A stretch of 34,471 nucleotides of DNA, from NCBI GenBank assembly GCA_963169455.1, contig CAUJDW010000161.1, positions 1 through 34,471 on the forward strand, in the 5' to 3' direction. This DNA comes from Bacteroidota bacterium. GTDB lineage: Bacteria > Bacteroidota > Bacteroidia > Chitinophagales > Saprospiraceae. The position numbers and the translations under genes were made by a program. Within the stretch, counting starts at the first letter, position 1. The number at the start of each line of letters is the position of its first letter. This document shows, piece by piece, positions 1 to 9,339 of the stretch. The notes beneath the pieces were generated by a model that had not been told where the DNA came from, searched no databases, and saw only the letters and a list, made by a program, of their open reading frames with translations.

Positions 1-238
1 CAACGGCGTCGCCTACACCTCCGCAGGAACCTACCAGCAGGTCATCGAGGGCGGCTCCGCTCAGGGCTGCGACAGCATCATCATCATCGACCTGGCCGTG
101 TTCCAGGCCGTTACCAACAACATCCAGGCCGAAATCTGCGAGGGCGAAGAGTTTGTCCTCAACGGCGTCGCCTACACCTCCGCAGGAACCTACCAGCAGG
201 TCATCGAGGGCGGCTCCGCTCAGGGCTGCGACAGCATC
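1..238 (+). repeat. 79-bp perfect direct repeat (1-79 and 160-238), unit 159 bp
   Basis: Bases 1-79 are identical to 160-238, an offset of 159 bp or exactly 53 codons. The other ICEGE/GCDSI units of the same protein have clearly diverged in DNA, so this pair was duplicated or homogenised recently. More identical units may continue to the left of the window. Confidence 0.95.
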
Positions 239-3200
239 CTTATCCTGGATTTGACGGTGTACCCGGAAGTGACCAACAACATCGTGGCTGAGATATGCGA
301 GGGCGAGGAGTACATACTTGGCGGGATGGTGTACACGGAAAGCGGCACTTACGAGGAATTGATCGTAGGAGGTTCAGTTCAGGGATGTGACAGTATTACC
401 ATCCTCGAGCTTACCGTTGTGAGCCTGTCATTCGAAATAACGAATGTGGAATGTGATGACAACAACACTGTCAACCCCGATGACGACCGTTTCTTCTTTG
501 AGATCATCGTAACAGGTGAAAATGTCAGCGGCGCCTGGCATTCTTCTGAATACGATCTTTCCGGTGGGTATAATGAACCCATACAATTTGGGCCATTCCT
601 CATCCTTGATGGAGATTTGAATTTCCAGATCATAGATGATGGCGGCGCATCCTGCAGTGTGCCGGTAAGCGTAACGGCGCCTGAGCCTTGTTCGCCCACC
701 TGCACAGTCATCCCCAATGTAAGCATGATCGTTTGTGATGACAATGGCACACCGGGAGATGCGAGTGACGACGTATTCTATTTCGACCTTCTGGTGGATG
801 GCATTAATGTCGGCGCCAACTGGAGTGCGGTAGTCGGGAATGACACCATTGTTACTTCCCAGTTATTCGGAAGCAGGGAAACAGGCATCGGACCCTTCCC
901 GATTTCGGGAGGAGAGATCACGATCACCGTTTTTGACCTGTCCTATCCCGAGTGCTCCGCCACGGTAACCGTAGCGCCCCCGCCGCCCTGTTCGGAAGTA
1001 TGCACTCTGATCGCCGAGTTGCACGCCGTCATTTGTGATGATAACGGCACACCGTCCGACCCGTCCGACGACTTGTTTTTCTTTGAAGTGATCCTAACGG
1101 GCAACAATCTGGGCCAGAACGGATGGATAGATGGATTCGGCAGCACAGGAGCCTATGACGAAGTGGTGCTTTTCGGGGGCTACCCCATCTCCAATGGCCA
1201 GGCAACCGTCTTTTTCCAGGATGTTGATAACCCGGACTGTTTCGTCAGCCTGACGGTAGCCGCACCGCCGAGTTGCTCGGACGCCTGCGTCCTGGAGGCC
1301 GAATTGCAGGGGATTGAGTGCCTGGACAACGGAACGCCGAATAATCCCGAAGATGACCAGTTTACCTTTGAGGTTTTGCTTTCGGGAGTCAACCTCGGGC
1401 AAAGCGGCTGGCAGGATGGCCTCGGCAATTCCGGAGCCTACGGCGTAACGCAATACGGCCCGTACAACATTGCCGACGGGCCCGTTACCATTACGTTCCA
1501 GGATGTCGACGACCCGGCCTGTATCGCCACCATAACGGTAGCGCCGCCGCCGCCATGCTCGGAAACATGCGTTCTGACGGTACAACTGCTTTCCGTCAAC
1601 TGTAATAATAACGGTACGCCGGCCAACCCCAATGACGATACCTTTACTTTTAGCGTGATCGTGTCGGGAGATAATGTGGGGCAAAGCGGCTGGGAGGACA
1701 ACCTTGACTCCACGGGGGCTTATGGCGTCATCACGACATACGGGCCCTATCCCATAATCAACGGCCCGATATTCCTGATATACAACGACCAAAGCACGCC
1801 GTCGTGCAATACGCCGCTGACGGTAATGCCGCCGCCGCCCTGTTCCGAAAGTTGCGCCATGATCGCCAGCCTGTCTTCCAGCCCGCTGTGCAACGACAAC
1901 GGCACGCCGGCCAACCCGAATGACGACACCTTTACCTTTACGGTTACGGTCATCGGAAGCAACACCTCCGGGAACGGATGGACGTCTAATGATCCGACTG
2001 TGCCCTCCGGCAACTACAACGAGGAAACCGTATTCGGCCCATATCCCGCAAACGGCCCAACCATCTTCATCCAATTCCTGGATGCGGACGACCCCAGCTG
2101 TTTCTCGATACTCAATGTGCCGTCGCCAGGGAACTGTTCGGATGAATGCAGCCTTTCGATGGTGCTGCAAAGCCGGATATGCCTCGATAACGGCACGCCC
2201 TACGACCCGAGCGATGACGAATTCCTCATCGTAGTAAACGTTACCGGCACCAATACGTCAGGCCTCTGGACACCCACCTCCCCAGATGGACAGTCGGACC
2301 CCCGGCCTTACGGGCCGTCGGCATTTGGGCCATTCCCGACAAGCGGCCCTTATGTCACGATTGAAGCGGAAGACAGCGGCGACCCATCCTGCGCTGCAAG
2401 CCTGTCGGTAGAGCCGCCGCCGCCTTGTCCGGAATGCCTGATAGAAGCGAATGTGCTGGACGTATATTGCAGTGACAACGGCACGCCGGCTGACCCCACC
2501 GATGACGTATTTTCGTTTGATGTGTTCGTCACCGCCTTAAATGCTTCGGCCCTGGGCTGGCAGCAGGTATTCCCCACCGGCACATTCGGCCTTACAGGGC
2601 AGTACGGCGTACCCGCCACCTTCGGCTGGTACCCGATCAGTGGCGGCCCTGTGAACATAAGGCTAAGGGACAGATCCAACTCCGGATGCATCGTGAACTT
2701 CTCTGTGGCTCCGCCAGAACCCTGTTCGGATGAATGCGTCGTCGAGCAGGTGTTTGAAGCCGCCATCTGCGAAGGGGAGTCCTATCTGTTCCGGGGTATC
2801 CTATATACCGTGCCGGGTGTGTATTCCGACACCATTCCCGATGTGGCTGCACTGAACTGCGACAGCGTTTACACCCTCAACCTGATCGTACATCCGAATG
2901 CCCTCCACGAAACGGAGGCCTCCATTTGCCAGGGAGAAAGCTACTCCTTCGGAGGAGCCTTGCTCACCGAATCAGGAATTTATACTGACACTATCCCGGG
3001 AGGCGGAGCATTCGGTTGTGACAGTATCCTGGTGCTGAACCTGCAGGTAAACGAAGCCGTGGTTGAGGCCATCGAAGCCGTCATTTGCTCCGGGGATTCC
3101 TACATTTTGAATGGCGTGCCATACGATTCCCCGGGCATCTTTACGGACACCCTGGCTGCAGGAGCCGCCAATGGGTGCGACAGCATCCTGGTTCTTTACC

Positions 3201-6200
3201 TTGAGGTGGTGGATGCCAACATCGGGTTCGCATCAGCCACTATTTGCGAAGGGGAGTATTATGATTTCGGCGGGGAATTGATCGGCCTTGCCGGCCTCTA
3301 TGCGGATACCATCCCGGGAGGCAGCTCGATCGGCTGCGACAGCATAGCCATACTCGAACTGGCCGTCCTGCAGGGCGTGGTGAATGAATTTTCCGCCAGC
3401 ATCTGTACCGGAGAATCCTTCGTGATGAACAACCAGGCCTATACAGTTGCCGGAATATACAGGGATACCATTGCCGACGGGGCGGCCAACGGCTGCGACA
3501 GCATCATCAGGCTGGAACTCAGCGTGTTCGGGCCCGCCGTGAATGAAGTCTCTGCGAGCATCTGCACCGGGGGCGTATTCGTGATAAACGGCTCGTCGTA
3601 TTCCGAAGCCGGCATATACAGGGACACGCTGTCCGGGGCGGCAGCCAACGGCTGCGACAGCATCATCGTCCTCAGCCTGGCCGTTGATGATGCGGTTTAT
3701 CAAACGATCAACGCCACCATTTGCGAAGGGGAGGCTTATTCCTTCCCCGGCGGGCCTTATACTGTGGCCGGTATGTACTACGACACCATACCCGGCGGTT
3801 CAGCCGGAGGCTGCGACAGCATCACCCTGCTCAACCTCACCGTCGCCGGCACGGTTGTCAACACCATTTTGGCCACCATCTGCGAGGGAGAAACCTTCTT
3901 CCTGAACAACTTGCCCTACTCCCTGCCCGGAGCCTACACCGACACCATCCCGAACGGGTCGGCCAACGGCTGCGACAGCATTCTGGTGCTGAACCTGGCA
4001 GTGAACAGCCCGGCAACGGAAACCATTGCCGCTACCATTTGCGAAGGGGAAACTTTCGTACTGCTCGGCAATGCATACACCGAAGCAGGCAGCTATACCG
4101 ACACGATCCCCAATGGCGCCGCCAACGGCTGCGACAGTATCATTACGCTGGAATTGTCGGTCAATGGCCTGGCTTATTACTACTATTCGGACACCATCTG
4201 CGCCGGGGAGGCTTACCTGTTCGACAACGAGTTATTAACTGATCCGGGCGCCTACTACCTGACAATTGAAGGCGGAGCAGCCAATGGCTGCGACAGCATC
4301 ACCGTCCTGGAATTGTATGTGAACAGCCCGCAGGCGGAAACCATAACCGCTTCAATCTGCCGGGGAGAATCCTACACGGCCGGAGAGTATTCCTTCTCGC
4401 AGGCCGGAACATACACCGTCACGCTGCCGGACGGGGCGGCCAATGGCTGCGACAGCATCATCACGCTGGTGTTGTCCGTCATTCAGCCGTCCGTACACCA
4501 GCAGACGGTGGCCATCTGTGAAGGAGAAACCCTCCTGTGGAACGGCATGGAGCTGAGCACCGCCGGCTCCTACATCCATATCATCCCCAATGGTTCGGCC
4601 AACGGCTGCGACAGCGTCCTCGTGCTTCACCTGGGCGTGTTCAATGCGCCGGAGCCCCTTATTTCCGGGCCGGAGTTTATCTGCAGGGGTGATACTGTCA
4701 CCCTGAGCGTTGGGCAACCCTTTGTATCCTACCTTTGGTCGACGGAGCAAAACGGGCCTTCTATCGATGTCTATCAGCCCGGTACTTACTCCGTTACCGT
4801 AACGAATGCCAACGGATGCACCGGCACGGCTTCCTTTACCCTCGTTCAGGCGCCCGATCCCATTGCCGATGCCGGAAGCGACACCACATTTATCTGCGAA
4901 GAGCCAACGGTGTTTCTCGACGCCAGCGGTTCCAGCCCGGGCCTGTACAGCTGGAGCGGGCCGGGCATCATGCCGGGCAGCGAAAATGCCATCAATCCGG
5001 TAGTTACGGACACAGGCCTGTACATCCTTACGGTCACCAATGTGTACGGATGCACAGCTATGGATTCCGTTTTCGTCGGCCCTGGCGCCCCAACCCCGAT
5101 AGCAGATGCCGGCCCCGGACAACTCATCACCTGCGAACAGCAGTCCGTCACCCTGACGGGCAGCAGCAGCCAGCCGGGAGTGAGCTATCAATGGTCGGGG
5201 CCGGGCATCAATGCCGGGAACATGAACGAACAAAACCCCGTAGTGGATGAGCCGGGCATCTACACCCTGTTTGTTACCGACACCCTGCATGGCTGCCAAT
5301 CGGCGGCAGCGGAAGTTTTCGTGGATGAAAACACCCAGATACCCTTCGTTCTGATCCGGGAAGTCGGCGCGCTGGATTGTTACACCAGCTATATGTACCT
5401 GGACGGCAACGGCTCATCTGTCGGCGACAATTTTGTGCTGGAATGGACGAATGAGGCCGGTGTCAGCCTGGGCAACGGCCTCAGCATCCTCATCGACACC
5501 GGCGGATGGTACACCCTCACCGTAATCGACACCACGACTGGATGCGAAGCGCTGGACAGCATTCTCATCAACGACCTGACGGAATATCCGGCGGCTGTGG
5601 CCGGAACACCGCAGGCGCTGGATTGCTACAACAACAGCGTAACCCTCTCGGGTGAAGGGTCGTCCGTTGGAACCAACCTCATTTATAGCTGGGATGGCCC
5701 CCAGGGAGGCATTACCGGCCCTGTTGATTCCCTCTATACAACGGCGGTATTGCCGGGCATATACACCTTTACGGTAATAGACACGGCCAATGGATGTTCG
5801 CGGACGGATACCTTGTCCGTATTGTCCAATATCCTTTATCCTCAGGTAGAGGCCCCCGACACCCTCAACCTGAGCTGCACAGAGGAGTTGCTGACAGTCG
5901 TTGGCACGGCGAGCCCGGCGGGCCCGGCATATATTTATCAATGGACAGCGCTGGAAGGCGCCATCCTTTCCGGCAGCCAGACGCCCGCCATTACCGTCAA
6001 TCAGACGGGCCTGTTCGTACTGGAGGTGACAAACCCGGCCAATGGCTGCACAGCGGCGGATACCAGCAGGGTGCTGGATCAGGCATACCCCGACGGCGGG
6101 CTGGTCAACACGGCTGCCACCTGTTTCGGGGAAAGTACGGGCGAGATCAGCATCGAAGGCATAAGCGGCGGCTCGCCGCCCTACCGGATATCCCTCAACG

Positions 6201-6862
6201 GAGGCCCGTTCACGGCAGCAAGCAGGTTCGATGGCCTGCCGGCGGGCATTTATGTCCTTTCCGTGGAAGACGCCAACGGCTGCGGCTGGGACACTTCCGT
6301 CGTCGTTCCGCAGTTCCCGGAAGTGATGGTCGAACTGGGCGAGGACCAGGAAATCGAGTTGGGCGATGAGATCACCCTGAATGCCCAGGTGAATACTACC
6401 CTGGATAAAATCGATGAGATCCGCTGGACTCCGGACGATTCGCTGAGCTGCACCGATTGCCTTACGCCTACGGTTATGCCCTTCTACACGACGACCTATC
6501 AGGTGAAGGTAACCGATGAGAACGGCTGTTCCGCTGCCGACCACATTACCATTTACGTGGACCGCAACGGCAGGGTGTATATACCCGACGCCTTCTCTCC
6601 CAACGGGGATGGCGCCAATGATGTATTCACCATTTTTGCCGGGCCGGGGGTCAAAAACATCTATGTGTTGAGGATATTTGACCGCTGGGGCGATATGGTG
6701 TACGAGGGCTTCAATTTCCCGCCCAATGACCCGACTTTCGGATGGGACGGCGTATTCCGGGGGCAACCCATGAACCCGGCCGTATTCGCCTACTATACGA
6801 TCGTCGACTTTGTTGACGGCACCAGGAAGCTGTATGAGGGGGATGTGACGCTGGTGAAATAA
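2..6862 (+). CDS. Giant secreted repeat protein with C-terminal type B T9SS (CHU_C / gliding-motility-associated) sorting domain, 5' incomplete
   Basis: The reading frame is already open at base 2, inside a repeat unit, so the true start lies upstream; the first internal start-like codon (GTG at 98) is not the real start. At least 2,286 residues are visible. In order they hold: about three 53-residue units with the pattern ICEGE...GCDSI; eight units of about 90-100 residues built on C-x-DNGTPxxPxDDxF and ending PPPPCSExC; twelve more ICEGE/GCDSI units; Ig/PKD-like repeats (roughly 4650-6080); one SprB-type repeat (about 6087-6310, ending in a DANGCG motif); a last PKD-like module; and the sorting domain from 6575 (starts VYIPDAFSPNGDG, contains FDRWG). 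The terminal domain is the family known to direct export by the type IX system and surface attachment or release. Probably a cell-surface adhesin; the ligand is unknown. It meets the next gene tail to tail with no gap. Confidence 0.93.
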   Translation, partial: NGVAYTSAGTYQQVIEGGSAQGCDSIIIIDLAVFQAVTNNIQAEICEGEEFVLNGVAYTSAGTYQQVIEGGSAQGCDSILILDLTVYPEVTNNIVAEICEGEEYILGGMVYTESGTYEELIVGGSVQGCDSITILELTVVSLSFEITNVECDDNNTVNPDDDRFFFEIIVTGENVSGAWHSSEYDLSGGYNEPIQFGPFLILDGDLNFQIIDDGGASCSVPVSVTAPEPCSPTCTVIPNVSMIVCDDNGTPGDASDDVFYFDLLVDGINVGANWSAVVGNDTIVTSQLFGSRETGIGPFPISGGEITITVFDLSYPECSATVTVAPPPPCSEVCTLIAELHAVICDDNGTPSDPSDDLFFFEVILTGNNLGQNGWIDGFGSTGAYDEVVLFGGYPISNGQATVFFQDVDNPDCFVSLTVAAPPSCSDACVLEAELQGIECLDNGTPNNPEDDQFTFEVLLSGVNLGQSGWQDGLGNSGAYGVTQYGPYNIADGPVTITFQDVDDPACIATITVAPPPPCSETCVLTVQLLSVNCNNNGTPANPNDDTFTFSVIVSGDNVGQSGWEDNLDSTGAYGVITTYGPYPIINGPIFLIYNDQSTPSCNTPLTVMPPPPCSESCAMIASLSSSPLCNDNGTPANPNDDTFTFTVTVIGSNTSGNGWTSNDPTVPSGNYNEETVFGPYPANGPTIFIQFLDADDPSCFSILNVPSPGNCSDECSLSMVLQSRICLDNGTPYDPSDDEFLIVVNVTGTNTSGLWTPTSPDGQSDPRPYGPSAFGPFPTSGPYVTIEAEDSGDPSCAASLSVEPPPPCPECLIEANVLDVYCSDNGTPADPTDDVFSFDVFVTALNASALGWQQVFPTGTFGLTGQYGVPATFGWYPISGGPVNIRLRDRSNSGCIVNFSVAPPEPCSDECVVEQVFEAAICEGESYLFRGILYTVPGVYSDTIPDVAALNCDSVYTLNLIVHPNALHETEASICQGESYSFGGALLTESGIYTDTIPGGGAFGCDSILVLNLQVNEAVVEAIEAVICSGDSYILNGVPYDSPGIFTDTLAAGAANGCDSILVLYLEVVDANIGFASATICEGEYYDFGGELIGLAGLYADTIPGGSSIGCDSIAILELAVLQGVVNEFSASICTGESFVMNNQAYTVAGIYRDTIADGAANGCDSIIRLELSVFGPAVNEVSASICTGGVFVINGSSYSEAGIYRDTLSGAAANGCDSIIVLSLAVDDAVYQTINATICEGEAYSFPGGPYTVAGMYYDTIPGGSAGGCDSITLLNLTVAGTVVNTILATICEGETFFLNNLPYSLPGAYTDTIPNGSANGCDSILVLNLAVNSPATETIAATICEGETFVLLGNAYTEAGSYTDTIPNGAANGCDSIITLELSVNGLAYYYYSDTICAGEAYLFDNELLTDPGAYYLTIEGGAANGCDSITVLELYVNSPQAETITASICRGESYTAGEYSFSQAGTYTVTLPDGAANGCDSIITLVLSVIQPSVHQQTVAICEGETLLWNGMELSTAGSYIHIIPNGSANGCDSVLVLHLGVFNAPEPLISGPEFICRGDTVTLSVGQPFVSYLWSTEQNGPSIDVYQPGTYSVTVTNANGCTGTASFTLVQAPDPIADAGSDTTFICEEPTVFLDASGSSPGLYSWSGPGIMPGSENAINPVVTDTGLYILTVTNVYGCTAMDSVFVGPGAPTPIADAGPGQLITCEQQSVTLTGSSSQPGVSYQWSGPGINAGNMNEQNPVVDEPGIYTLFVTDTLHGCQSAAAEVFVDENTQIPFVLIREVGALDCYTSYMYLDGNGSSVGDNFVLEWTNEAGVSLGNGLSILIDTGGWYTLTVIDTTTGCEALDSILINDLTEYPAAVAGTPQALDCYNNSVTLSGEGSSVGTNLIYSWDGPQGGITGPVDSLYTTAVLPGIYTFTVIDTANGCSRTDTLSVLSNILYPQVEAPDTLNLSCTEELLTVVGTASPAGPAYIYQWTALEGAILSGSQTPAITVNQTGLFVLEVTNPANGCTAADTSRVLDQAYPDGGLVNTAATCFGESTGEISIEGISGGSPPYRISLNGGPFTAASRFDGLPAGIYVLSVEDANGCGWDTSVVVPQFPEVMVELGEDQEIELGDEITLNAQVNTTLDKIDEIRWTPDDSLSCTDCLTPTVMPFYTTTYQVKVTDENGCSAADHITIYVDRNGRVYIPDAFSPNGDGANDVFTIFAGPGVKNIYVLRIFDRWGDMVYEGFNFPPNDPTFGWDGVFRGQPMNPAVFAYYTIVDFVDGTRKLYEGDVTLVK
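440..2735 (+). repeat. Eight protein repeats of about 90-100 residues with DNGTP...DD motif
   Basis: Eight consecutive units each carry a cysteine, then (D/N)NGTP (DNNTV in the first unit), an acidic pair (DD) followed by a hydrophobic beta-like stretch, a G(P/G)(F/Y)P-type turn, a P-x-C, and a proline-rich linker ending CSxxC. The Asp/Asn-rich loop looks like a calcium-binding loop, but this is inference. The units differ at many positions, so the array is old. Confidence 0.85.
2753..4643 (+). repeat. Twelve 53-residue ICEGE...GCDSI protein repeats
   Basis: Twelve units of about 51-55 residues share the order IC(E/T/Q)GE, a short beta-rich stretch, (A/P)G.Y.DTI, GCDSI and a hydrophobic strand. 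Each has two cysteines that could form one disulfide per unit once exported. The same unit type opens the window (2-420), so the DNGTP block interrupts what is otherwise one repeat family. Confidence 0.88.
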
Positions 6863-7978
6863 TCAGCTAAGCAGCTTATTCGTCAGCACCAGCCGTTGAG
6901 CGAGCACCCGGGCCAGGTTGCGCCAGACTATGGCCCGGTCTGCCTCGCTTTCCAGGCGGACGAAGGCCGATTCGCTGAAGAGCACCACCTCCGTGTCGGG
7001 GCTGGCGGCAACGACTTCGGCGGTGCGCTTGCTTTGGAGGATATAGGCGATCTCGCCGAAAATGTCTCCTTCACCAAGCAGCACCACTGTCTTGGCGCCG
7101 ATGACGACCTTGACCAGGCCTTTGCGAACGAAGCCGAAAGTCTTCCCGCCATCGTTCTCCGTGATCAGCACTTCGCCTTCCCGGCAGCGGATCACCATGG
7201 CGTTTTTCAGGAAGGCCTCCCGCCCCTTTTCGCTCAGGCCCTCTGTGATGGCGTGGTGGCCTTCGAAATCTTCCTGATTTTCGGGATAATAGGTAGCCGC
7301 TGTCTGCAGTTCGCTGTTTTCCCGCACCAGTTGGTAATACCACTGGCAAATAGCATGGTAGGGTTCAAAATTGACACCCCGCAGCAGCGGCAGGATTGGG
7401 GAGTTGATCAAAGAGAGGTACTCCTGGTCGGGCAGGAAGATCATGGGGATGCGGAAGAGCCCTTCGGTGGTTTTTCCCAGCGGCCCGATGGGGCGCATGC
7501 CCAGGCGTTTGTATATGGAATAATGGCCCGGGTCGCACGACATGAGCACCGCCTGCCCGCCCGCCTTCAGCACCTCGATGAAGCAATGGCTCAGCAGCAG
7601 GGGCGCCGCCTGTGATTTTTCATGTGCGGGGTGGATGGCGAACTGAAAAAAAACGGCCAGTTTCTCCAACCGCTGCGCGTCGAACAAATAGAGGTGGTAT
7701 TGTTCCGATTTCCCGGGAATACTTTGCTCCTGCGCGGCATCGGCCATTCGGAGGCTGGCGATGATCGCCCCGCTGCGGGTGTCCTGGCAGGCCGCCAGCT
7801 GGGCGCCCGCCGAACTTTCGGGATGTGCACCTTCCAGCCCGTCGAGCGTACCGGCTTCCTTTATCAGGCGTATGCAATCGCGCAGGTCTTCCTTATTGGT
7901 GGGAAAAAAAGCCCGGTATGGGCCGATCCAAAGGTCCCATTGGAGGGATATGTTGCTGATAAGGCTTGTCATTTTCAT
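6863..7978 (-). CDS. GNAT/N-acyl amino acid synthase-like acyltransferase fused to a cyclic-nucleotide-binding domain
   Basis: About 371 residues if read from the ATG at 7978 (another ATG is two codons later at 7972; a longer frame to 8035 runs through a hairpin and is less likely). The N-terminal 220 residues resemble the GNAT-like acyltransferases related to N-acyl amino acid synthases and autoinducer synthases: a FAIHP-type strand, then a C-D-P-G-H-Y...Y-x-R-L-G-M-R-P segment and a RIPM strand. The C-terminal 130 residues form a cNMP-binding beta-roll with the phosphate-binding cassette FGEIAYILQSKRTAEV, whose Arg-Thr pair fits cAMP/cGMP binding. The likely role is an acyltransferase gated by a cyclic nucleotide; the substrate is unknown. 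Known cAMP-gated acetyltransferases of mycobacteria have the reverse domain order. There is no DNA-binding helix-turn-helix, so it is not a CRP-type regulator. Confidence 0.75.
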   Translation of the reverse strand: MKMTSLISNISLQWDLWIGPYRAFFPTNKEDLRDCIRLIKEAGTLDGLEGAHPESSAGAQLAACQDTRSGAIIASLRMADAAQEQSIPGKSEQYHLYLFDAQRLEKLAVFFQFAIHPAHEKSQAAPLLLSHCFIEVLKAGGQAVLMSCDPGHYSIYKRLGMRPIGPLGKTTEGLFRIPMIFLPDQEYLSLINSPILPLLRGVNFEPYHAICQWYYQLVRENSELQTAATYYPENQEDFEGHHAITEGLSEKGREAFLKNAMVIRCREGEVLITENDGGKTFGFVRKGLVKVVIGAKTVVLLGEGDIFGEIAYILQSKRTAEVVAASPDTEVVLFSESAFVRLESEADRAIVWRNLARVLAQRLVLTNKLLS

Positions 7979-7991
7979 TCCCGGGATTATT

Positions 7992-8011
7992 CCCACGGCT
8001 TCTGCCGTGGG
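7992..8011. repeat. 20-bp perfect hairpin, REP/IS200-like
   Basis: Arms CCCACGGC and GCCGTGGG flank a TTCT loop. It lies in the leader of the minus-strand acyltransferase gene. The CCCA...TGGG ends, 8-bp stem and 4-nt loop match a second hairpin at 23362-23381, which suggests a small dispersed element of the kind moved by REP-associated (Y1) transposases. No such transposase is in the window. Confidence 0.6.
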
Positions 8012-8121
8012 TGCTGCATGGCGGCAAAATACCAAAAAGGAATCACATTGTGGCCCGGCATCAAGGGCGAATTACCTCAGCCCTTTGTCGCCGCCCATTC
8101 TATACTTTCCAAAATAGGCCG

Positions 8122-8129
8122 TAAATTTG
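8122..8129 (+). promoter_or_regulatory. Bacteroidota -7 promoter box
   Basis: TAAATTTG is an exact match to the Bacteroidota -7 consensus TAnnTTTG and lies 79 bp before the ATG at 8209. No clear TTTG -33 box is seen; a TTC about 21 bp upstream is the nearest candidate. Confidence 0.45.
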
Positions 8130-8208
8130 GAAAAACGAAAAGCAATTGATCCGGAAGAGTCCTTTTGGTGTTCGTTTATGGAAAAACAATTCCCATAAAA
8201 CATCCTCC

Positions 8209-9309
8209 ATGAGAATATTTTCCCTTTTTGCGGCCCTCAGCATCGGCGGGATGCTTTCCCTGCCTGCAGCCAGTGCGCAAGACTCCACCCATTCCAGCTT
8301 CACCTACAACGACGGGCCTTATATCTTTTATGAAAACGGGCTGGCCGTGGCCCGCTGGGTTAGGAACGGGCAATTTGAAACCGACACCCTGGAAGCCGGG
8401 GCGCCCCCGAATATGGATCCTGCCGTTTCCGCCTCCTTCGACGCAGGCTATCTCATCCCCGGCGGCATTTTCAAACCTGCCCGGCAAACGGAATTCAGAG
8501 GGGTTGCAAAAATAGCAGCTGTCAGCGACATCCACGGGCAGTACGAGGTTCTGCTCAAATTGCTGAAGGTACACCATATCATCGACGATGGCGAAGACTG
8601 GGCGTTCGGGCACGGCCACCTGGTGATCGTTGGTGATGTTTTTGACCGGGGGGAAGAGGTGACGGAAATCCTCTGGTTCATCCACAAGCTGGAGCAGCAG
8701 GCGGAACAGGCCGGCGGAAAGGTCCACTTCCTGCTGGGCAACCATGAAATCATGGTGCTGCAGGGCGACCTGAGGTACATCCACAAGAAATACCGCTACA
8801 CCAGCGCAGGCCTGCGCCTGCCATACAATGAAATTTTCGGCCCCGACACCTACCTCGGCCGCTGGCTTCGCACCAAACCCGTGGCCATCTGCATCAATAA
8901 AATCGGTTTTGTCCATGCCGGTTATTCCCCAGCGTATTTGCAACTGGGCCTCTCCCAGGAAGCCCTGAACCATGCCTTCCGCGAACGGATCATCGGCCAT
9001 CCGGAGGACTCCATCATGGCCGACCCGCTGCTTCGCGTTTTATACGGGGAGGAGGGGCCGGTCTGGTACCGGGGATATTTCGAAGACGGCTTCACCCAGC
9101 CCCAGGCCATATCCATTCTGAGGCATCTCAGAAAACGAAACATCGTTGTGGGGCATACCTCTTTCTCCGGCATAGTTACCCAGTTCCGCAACAAAATCAT
9201 CGGCATTGATTCGAGCATCAAATTCGGAAAAACCGGCGAAATCCTGCTCCATGAAAAAAAGATGTTCTACCGGGGCGCCATTTCCGGCGAAAAAACGCCT
9301 TTGAAATAA
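8209..9309 (+). CDS. Exported PPP-type metallophosphoesterase (Ser/Thr-phosphatase-like)
   Basis: 366 residues from the ATG at 8209, chosen because it begins a clear signal peptide (MRIFSLFAALSIGG, cleavage near ASAQ); the same frame is open from a TTG at 8146 but that would bury the leader. The metal-binding motifs of the calcineurin-like PPP fold are complete: SDIHGQ (D107, H109), GDVFDRG (D143), GNHE (N178, H179), a later HAG, and GHT near the C-terminus. Bacterial relatives of this form (Shewanella-like phosphatases) act on phosphoproteins or small phosphoesters outside the cytoplasm; the substrate here cannot be told. It is followed 30 bp later by the CotH-like gene on the same strand and is probably cotranscribed with it. 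Confidence 0.85.
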   Translation: MRIFSLFAALSIGGMLSLPAASAQDSTHSSFTYNDGPYIFYENGLAVARWVRNGQFETDTLEAGAPPNMDPAVSASFDAGYLIPGGIFKPARQTEFRGVAKIAAVSDIHGQYEVLLKLLKVHHIIDDGEDWAFGHGHLVIVGDVFDRGEEVTEILWFIHKLEQQAEQAGGKVHFLLGNHEIMVLQGDLRYIHKKYRYTSAGLRLPYNEIFGPDTYLGRWLRTKPVAICINKIGFVHAGYSPAYLQLGLSQEALNHAFRERIIGHPEDSIMADPLLRVLYGEEGPVWYRGYFEDGFTQPQAISILRHLRKRNIVVGHTSFSGIVTQFRNKIIGIDSSIKFGKTGEILLHEKKMFYRGAISGEKTPLK

Positions 9310-9339
9310 TCACAGATTTTCACCCTAAACCCAGGCATA

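Noticed and set aside
1094-2170. 358-codon minus-strand frame inside the giant repeat protein
   Set aside because: It is antisense to a repeat array, so its own repeats are a by-product; no start signal or family pattern.
8146-8208. Longer start (TTG at 8146) for the metallophosphoesterase
   Set aside because: It would put 21 charged residues in front of a clear signal peptide.
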